Position numbers and translations under genes: made by a program. The notes beneath the pieces were generated by a model, which was given only the letters and a program-made list of their open reading frames with translations, was not told the origin of the DNA and did not search any database. A stretch of DNA of 8,346 bases from Actinomycetota bacterium (GTDB taxonomy: Bacteria; Actinomycetota; Actinomycetes; S36-B12; UBA5976), in assembly GCA_009704345.1 (NCBI GenBank), contig WLEH01000032.1:1-8346 (forward strand). Direction: 5' to 3'. Shown piece after piece: positions 5,968 to 8,346 of the stretch. Positions within the stretch are counted from its first letter, which is position 1. Each line of letters starts with the position of its first letter.

Positions 5968-7457
5968 AGAAAGTAACTATTGTTTGGCTAGCTTTAGTTG
6001 GTTTGGTGCTTTCGGGTTGTGTTAGTGATACCCAGACAAACGTTGCTGAAAACTTTAATTCTATCGAAGATTTCTACAGCCAACCCATTTCATGGAAAAA
6101 ATGCGGCCGATTTCAATGTGCTGAATTAATAGTGCCCATAAATTATCAAGATTTAACAGCTGGCGTATTTCGATTAGCAATAACTAAGAACCCAGCAGAT
6201 CAACCAGAAAATCGAATTGGCAGTTTAGTTGTTAATCCTGGTGGCCCAGGTGGGTCAGGTGTTGATTATGCCCAAGGTGGATTTCGAACAGCAACTACTC
6301 AAATTCTGAATCGATTTGATTTGATTGGTTTTGATCCCAGGGGAGTTGGAAAATCTGATCCAGTTAGCTGTTTAACCGATCAAGAAGCAGATGAATTTTT
6401 AGCGCTTGATGAAACCCCAGATAATCCAGCAGAGATTGCAACTTGGAATGATTGGGTTGATCGATTTGCAGCATCATGCAAATCAGAGAATCCAGAGACC
6501 TGGCGTCACATTGGCTCCTGGAATGTTGCTCGGGACATGGATGTGTTGCGGGCTGCATTAGGTGAACCAAAACTAAATTGGTTAGGTAAGTCGTATGGCA
6601 CGCTACTTGGCGCGCTTTATGCGCAGCTGTTTCCGGACAATGTCGGAAGATTTGTTTTGGACGGAGCAGTAGATCCAGATCCAGAACCAGATCAAGTACT
6701 AATTCAGATTGCAGGATTTGAAACCGCTCTTAATCGATTCATCGCAGATTGCTTGCGTCGGAACAACTGCCCATTAACTGGCAACCAAACAGCGGCTTAT
6801 CAGCAGTTAATTGATTTCTTAGCAGAATTGGATCGCACGCCAATGCCGCTTAGTGATGGTAGAGAGTTAACTGAATCACATGCACAAACTGCAATCTTGG
6901 TAGGACTGTATGACGATAAAGATCTTTGGCCTTTTTTGCGAGATGCGTTAGCGCAAGCATTTGATGGGGATGGCGAATTTATGATCTTACTTTCAGATCT
7001 AATCAACAATCGAGACCCAGATGGAAAGTATTTAGATAACTCACTATCTGCAATTTATGCTGTTAATTGTGTGGATTATGCCCAAGCTTTATCGCCAACG
7101 GAACTTCCCGATGAGGTAGCGAGATTAAGTAAAGTGTCAAGATTTTTTGCACCCTTGTTTGGCTGGGGATCATCCGCATGTCTTAGCTGGCTCGGGCAAG
7201 AGCTGGAGCCAGTAGGAAAACTAAATGCAAAACCAATCAACTCAGTTCTTATCGTTGGTACAACATTTGATCCAGCAACGCCACCGCAATGGGCTCGATC
7301 GCTTTCAGCTCAGATTCAAAATTCGATTACAGTGGAATGGCAAGGCGATGGCCATACGGCTTATCGTCGCGGCTCTAAATGCATAGATGAGATGATTGAT
7401 TCCTATTTAATTTCCGGAAAATTACCAGCTGCTGGGCAAACTTGCCCAGCGAGCTGA
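5964..7457 (+). CDS. Lipid-anchored alpha/beta hydrolase, tripeptidyl aminopeptidase type
   Basis: This 497-residue protein is probably an exported serine peptidase of the actinobacterial SlpD/SlpE/Tap and Hip1 group. A short lipoprotein signal (MKKVTIVWLALVGLVLSGC) ends in the lipobox LSGC, so Cys19 would be lipidated. The catalytic parts are the oxyanion-hole loop NPGGPGGSG (91-99), FDPRGVGKSDPVSC, the nucleophile elbow GKSYG with Ser210, Asp436 in GTTFDPATP, and His464 in GDGHTAY. The C-terminal quarter holding Asp and His fits the TAP-like domain, and several cysteines suggest disulphides outside the membrane. The substrate is not readable from sequence; N-terminal di- or tripeptide release is a family inference. 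It starts inside the holB stop codon as ATGA, so it shares the replication operon. Its 3' end lies in a strong hairpin. Confidence 0.92.
   Translation: MKKVTIVWLALVGLVLSGCVSDTQTNVAENFNSIEDFYSQPISWKKCGRFQCAELIVPINYQDLTAGVFRLAITKNPADQPENRIGSLVVNPGGPGGSGVDYAQGGFRTATTQILNRFDLIGFDPRGVGKSDPVSCLTDQEADEFLALDETPDNPAEIATWNDWVDRFAASCKSENPETWRHIGSWNVARDMDVLRAALGEPKLNWLGKSYGTLLGALYAQLFPDNVGRFVLDGAVDPDPEPDQVLIQIAGFETALNRFIADCLRRNNCPLTGNQTAAYQQLIDFLAELDRTPMPLSDGRELTESHAQTAILVGLYDDKDLWPFLRDALAQAFDGDGEFMILLSDLINNRDPDGKYLDNSLSAIYAVNCVDYAQALSPTELPDEVARLSKVSRFFAPLFGWGSSACLSWLGQELEPVGKLNAKPINSVLIVGTTFDPATPPQWARSLSAQIQNSITVEWQGDGHTAYRRGSKCIDEMIDSYLISGKLPAAGQTCPAS
7426..7456 (+). terminator. Strong hairpin over the hydrolase stop codon, likely operon terminator
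   Basis: GCTGGGCA (7431-7438) and TGCCCAGC (7443-7450) form a perfect 8-bp stem around AACT. The stem extends outward with CAGCT (7426-7430) against AGCTG (7452-7456), separated by one bulged G at 7451, giving 13 pairs. No T run follows, which is common for actinobacterial terminators. The stop codon TGA (7455-7457) is partly inside the stem. Its position at the end of the operon and before a tRNA supports the call. Confidence 0.6.
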
Positions 7458-7469
7458 TCGCAATCAACC

Positions 7470-7498
7470 TTGACTGATTCGATCGGTTAGGGTTTACC
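7470..7498 (+). promoter_or_regulatory. Possible tRNA-Thr promoter
   Basis: TTGACT at 7470-7475 is a good -35. With a 17-base spacer the -10 would be TTTACC (7493-7498), a poor match, placing the start only about one base before the tRNA. TAGGGT at 7488-7493 fits the TAnnnT pattern but its spacing is too short. The tRNA needs a promoter here if the upstream hairpin terminates. Confidence 0.3.
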
Positions 7499-7505
7499 AG
7501 TTTTT

Positions 7506-7577
7506 GCCGCCTTAGCTCAGGGGTAGAGCAACGCACTCGTAATGCGTAGGTCCCGGGTTCAATTCCCGGAGGCGGCT
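7506..7577 (+). tRNA. tRNA-Thr (anticodon CGU)
   Basis: A full cloverleaf of 72 bases can be drawn. The acceptor stem is GCCGCCT with AGGCGGC, the D arm GCTC/GAGC has loop AGGGGTA, and the anticodon stem ACGCA/TGCGT has loop CTCGTAA. The variable region is 5 bases (AGGTC), and the T arm CCGGG/CCCGG has loop TTCAATT. The anticodon CGT (7538-7540) reads ACG threonine codons. The discriminator is T and CCA is not encoded, so it must be added after transcription. It lies alone between the hydrolase and the FAS1 gene. I see only a T5 run at 7596-7600 and no clear stem as its terminator. Confidence 0.96.
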
Positions 7578-7648
7578 CGGCAAGATAGCAAGGTGTTTTT
7601 GATTCAGTTATGAGGATTAACCGCCCAGAATCCAGCAAATGGGACTAA

Positions 7649-7694
7649 TTGAGGTCGAAGTAAATCAAATTACCATTAGTATTGGGGCTCCAAT
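7649..7694 (+). promoter_or_regulatory. Possible promoter and leader hairpin of the FAS1 lipoprotein gene
   Basis: TTGAGG (7649-7654), a 16-base spacer and TACCAT (7671-7676) make a plausible sigma-70-type pair; the -10 fits TAnnnT. Transcription would start near 7683. A small hairpin, ATTGG (7681-7685) and CCAAT (7690-7694) around GGCT, would then sit at the very 5' end of the message. The rest of the 7578-7719 gap shows nothing else I can name. Confidence 0.35.
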
Positions 7695-7708
7695 GCACCA
7701 CAATTTTC

Positions 7709-7713
7709 GGAGG
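7709..7713 (+). promoter_or_regulatory. Ribosome binding site that fixes the FAS1 gene start
   Basis: GGAGG lies 6 bases before the ATG at 7720. It selects this start over an in-frame ATG at 7639, which would add 27 residues in front of a complete lipoprotein signal peptide. Confidence 0.85.
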
Positions 7714-7719
7714 TTTGCT

Positions 7720-8265
7720 ATGAAAAAGCAATTAGCTGCTTTAGCGATTGCGGCTTCAATGGTTTTGGTTGGATGTGGATCTGACTCAGCATCAGAGGAG
7801 CCAATTGTTGACGATACTGAAGTTGTTGTTGATAACTCATCTGACAACCTATTAGTTATCGCACAGGGTAATCCAGACTTATCAACATTTGTCACTGCCT
7901 TGGAAGCATCTGATCTTGTGATCAATCTCGAAGGTGATCGAATTCTGACAATTTTCGCACCAACAAATGATGCTTTTGCTGCGTTACCAGCAGGCCTATT
8001 GGACAAATTATTACTGCCAGAGAACAAAGATTTGTTAGTTCGAATTCTTACCTATCATTTAGTTCAAGGTGGATTGCTATCAGGTGATGTTGTGTCAGGC
8101 GAAATTGGTTCATCTGAGGGAACCACATTGACACTAGATACTGCTAACGGTGTTACCGTAAATGGTGCAAATGTGGTGCAGGCAGATCTTGAAGCCTCAA
8201 ACGGCGTCATTCACGTGATCGACCAAGTTTTAGTCCCAGCCTCGCTAGATTTGTCTGGGCTATAA
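7720..8265 (+). CDS. FAS1 (fasciclin) domain lipoprotein
   Basis: This 181-residue protein is an exported, lipid-anchored single-FAS1-domain protein. The signal peptide (MKKQLAALAIAASMVLVGC) ends in the lipobox LVGC, so Cys19 is the expected lipidation site. An acidic, Ser/Asp/Glu-rich linker follows (about 21-43). The FAS1 domain (about 45-174) shows the H1 motif TIFAPTNDAFAALP (77-90), the YH motif Tyr112-His113 in ILTYHLV, and the H2 motif GVIHVIDQVLVP (162-173). FAS1 domains act in cell-surface adhesion or protein binding, and the partner here is unknown. It resembles actinobacterial surface lipoproteins of the MPT83/MPB70 type, which also carry one FAS1 domain. It has its own ribosome binding site and terminator, so it is probably a single-gene unit. 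The neighbouring hydrolase is also a lipoprotein, but nothing shows that they work together. Confidence 0.93.
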   Translation: MKKQLAALAIAASMVLVGCGSDSASEEPIVDDTEVVVDNSSDNLLVIAQGNPDLSTFVTALEASDLVINLEGDRILTIFAPTNDAFAALPAGLLDKLLLPENKDLLVRILTYHLVQGGLLSGDVVSGEIGSSEGTTLTLDTANGVTVNGANVVQADLEASNGVIHVIDQVLVPASLDLSGL

Positions 8266-8270
8266 ATAAG

Positions 8271-8324
8271 CAATCCCGGACAGACACATTTTCCTTTGTA
8301 GCTGTCCGGGATTGTTCTTTATTT
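8271..8324. terminator. Strong, probably bidirectional intrinsic terminator
   Basis: CAATCCCGGACAG (8271-8283) and CTGTCCGGGATTG (8302-8314) form a perfect 13-bp stem with an 18-base loop. It is followed by the T-rich TTCTTTATTT (8315-8324). On the other strand the stem is followed by CTTATTTATA, also T-rich, so it can stop transcription from both sides. It begins 5 bases after the FAS1 stop codon. Confidence 0.85.
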
Positions 8325-8346
8325 GAGTTCAGCTAATAGATTTTCA
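8319..8346 (-). CDS. Possible 3' tip of a convergent gene
   Basis: On the minus strand one frame runs in from the window edge, reads ENLLAELK, and stops at TAA (complement of 8319-8321). The stop lies right beside the two-sided terminator, which would suit a convergent gene. Eight codons cannot identify a product or prove coding, and the other two minus frames contain stops. Confidence 0.22.

Noticed and set aside
7506..7577. tRNA as a phage or island attachment site
   Set aside because: No integrase and no direct repeat of the tRNA 3' end can be seen in the following 770 bases.
7375..7638. Minus-strand open frame of 87 codons across the tRNA region
   Set aside because: Its PPPGIEPGTYALRVRCSTPELRR stretch is the well-known false translation of the antisense of a tRNA gene; it also overlaps the hydrolase end.
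7639..7719. Upstream extension of the FAS1 gene from an ATG at 7639
   Set aside because: It would put 27 residues before a complete lipoprotein signal peptide, while the ATG at 7720 has GGAGG at ideal spacing.
7665..8027. Minus-strand open frame of 120 codons opposite the FAS1 gene
   Set aside because: It is antisense to conserved FAS1 and signal peptide codons and shows no motif of its own.

Overview
The window looks like chromosomal housekeeping DNA from a low-to-moderate G+C actinobacterium. By eye the G+C is in the mid-40s per cent; I did not count it. The actinobacterial signs are a Tad/Flp pilus cluster with a DUF4244-type mini-pilin and an Rv3654c-like TadE protein, a type IA topoisomerase with a lysine-rich tail in place of zinc fingers, a DnaX-like delta-prime subunit, and a SlpD/Tap-type lipoprotein hydrolase. 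The order tadC, DUF4244, tadE, Rv3654c-like, topA, holB follows the mycobacterial order. Short gaps, repeated ATGA overlaps and the modest G+C suggest a streamlined genome, such as freshwater Nanopelagicales (acI) or a relative. That lineage guess is inference.

Bases 1-1340 hold the end of a Tad pilus operon on the + strand: the 3' end of a TadC-like membrane platform gene, a 67-residue Flp-like pilin, a TadE-like minor pseudopilin and a second TadE-like protein. The last three genes overlap by 7 and 4 bases. Bases 1341-1446 form a structured gap with a terminator-like hairpin, a larger alternative fold and a clear ribosome binding site for topA.

Bases 1447-7457 are a second + strand operon: topA, tmk, holB and a lipid-anchored alpha/beta hydrolase. 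tmk-holB and holB-hydrolase both overlap as ATGA. The first three genes serve DNA topology, dTTP supply and the clamp loader. The fourth is probably an exported peptidase and is coupled to them by position rather than by obvious function. The operon ends in a strong hairpin that includes the hydrolase stop codon.

Bases 7506-7577 encode tRNA-Thr(CGU). Bases 7720-8265 encode a small FAS1 (fasciclin) lipoprotein with its own ribosome binding site and a strong, probably bidirectional terminator. The last 28 bases may be the 3' tip of a convergent minus-strand gene.

I found no phage, insertion sequence, CRISPR array or clearly new system. The most interesting signals are RNA-scale: a perfect 16-bp hairpin inside the start of tadE, a hairpin just before the pilin gene, and mutually exclusive folds ahead of topA.
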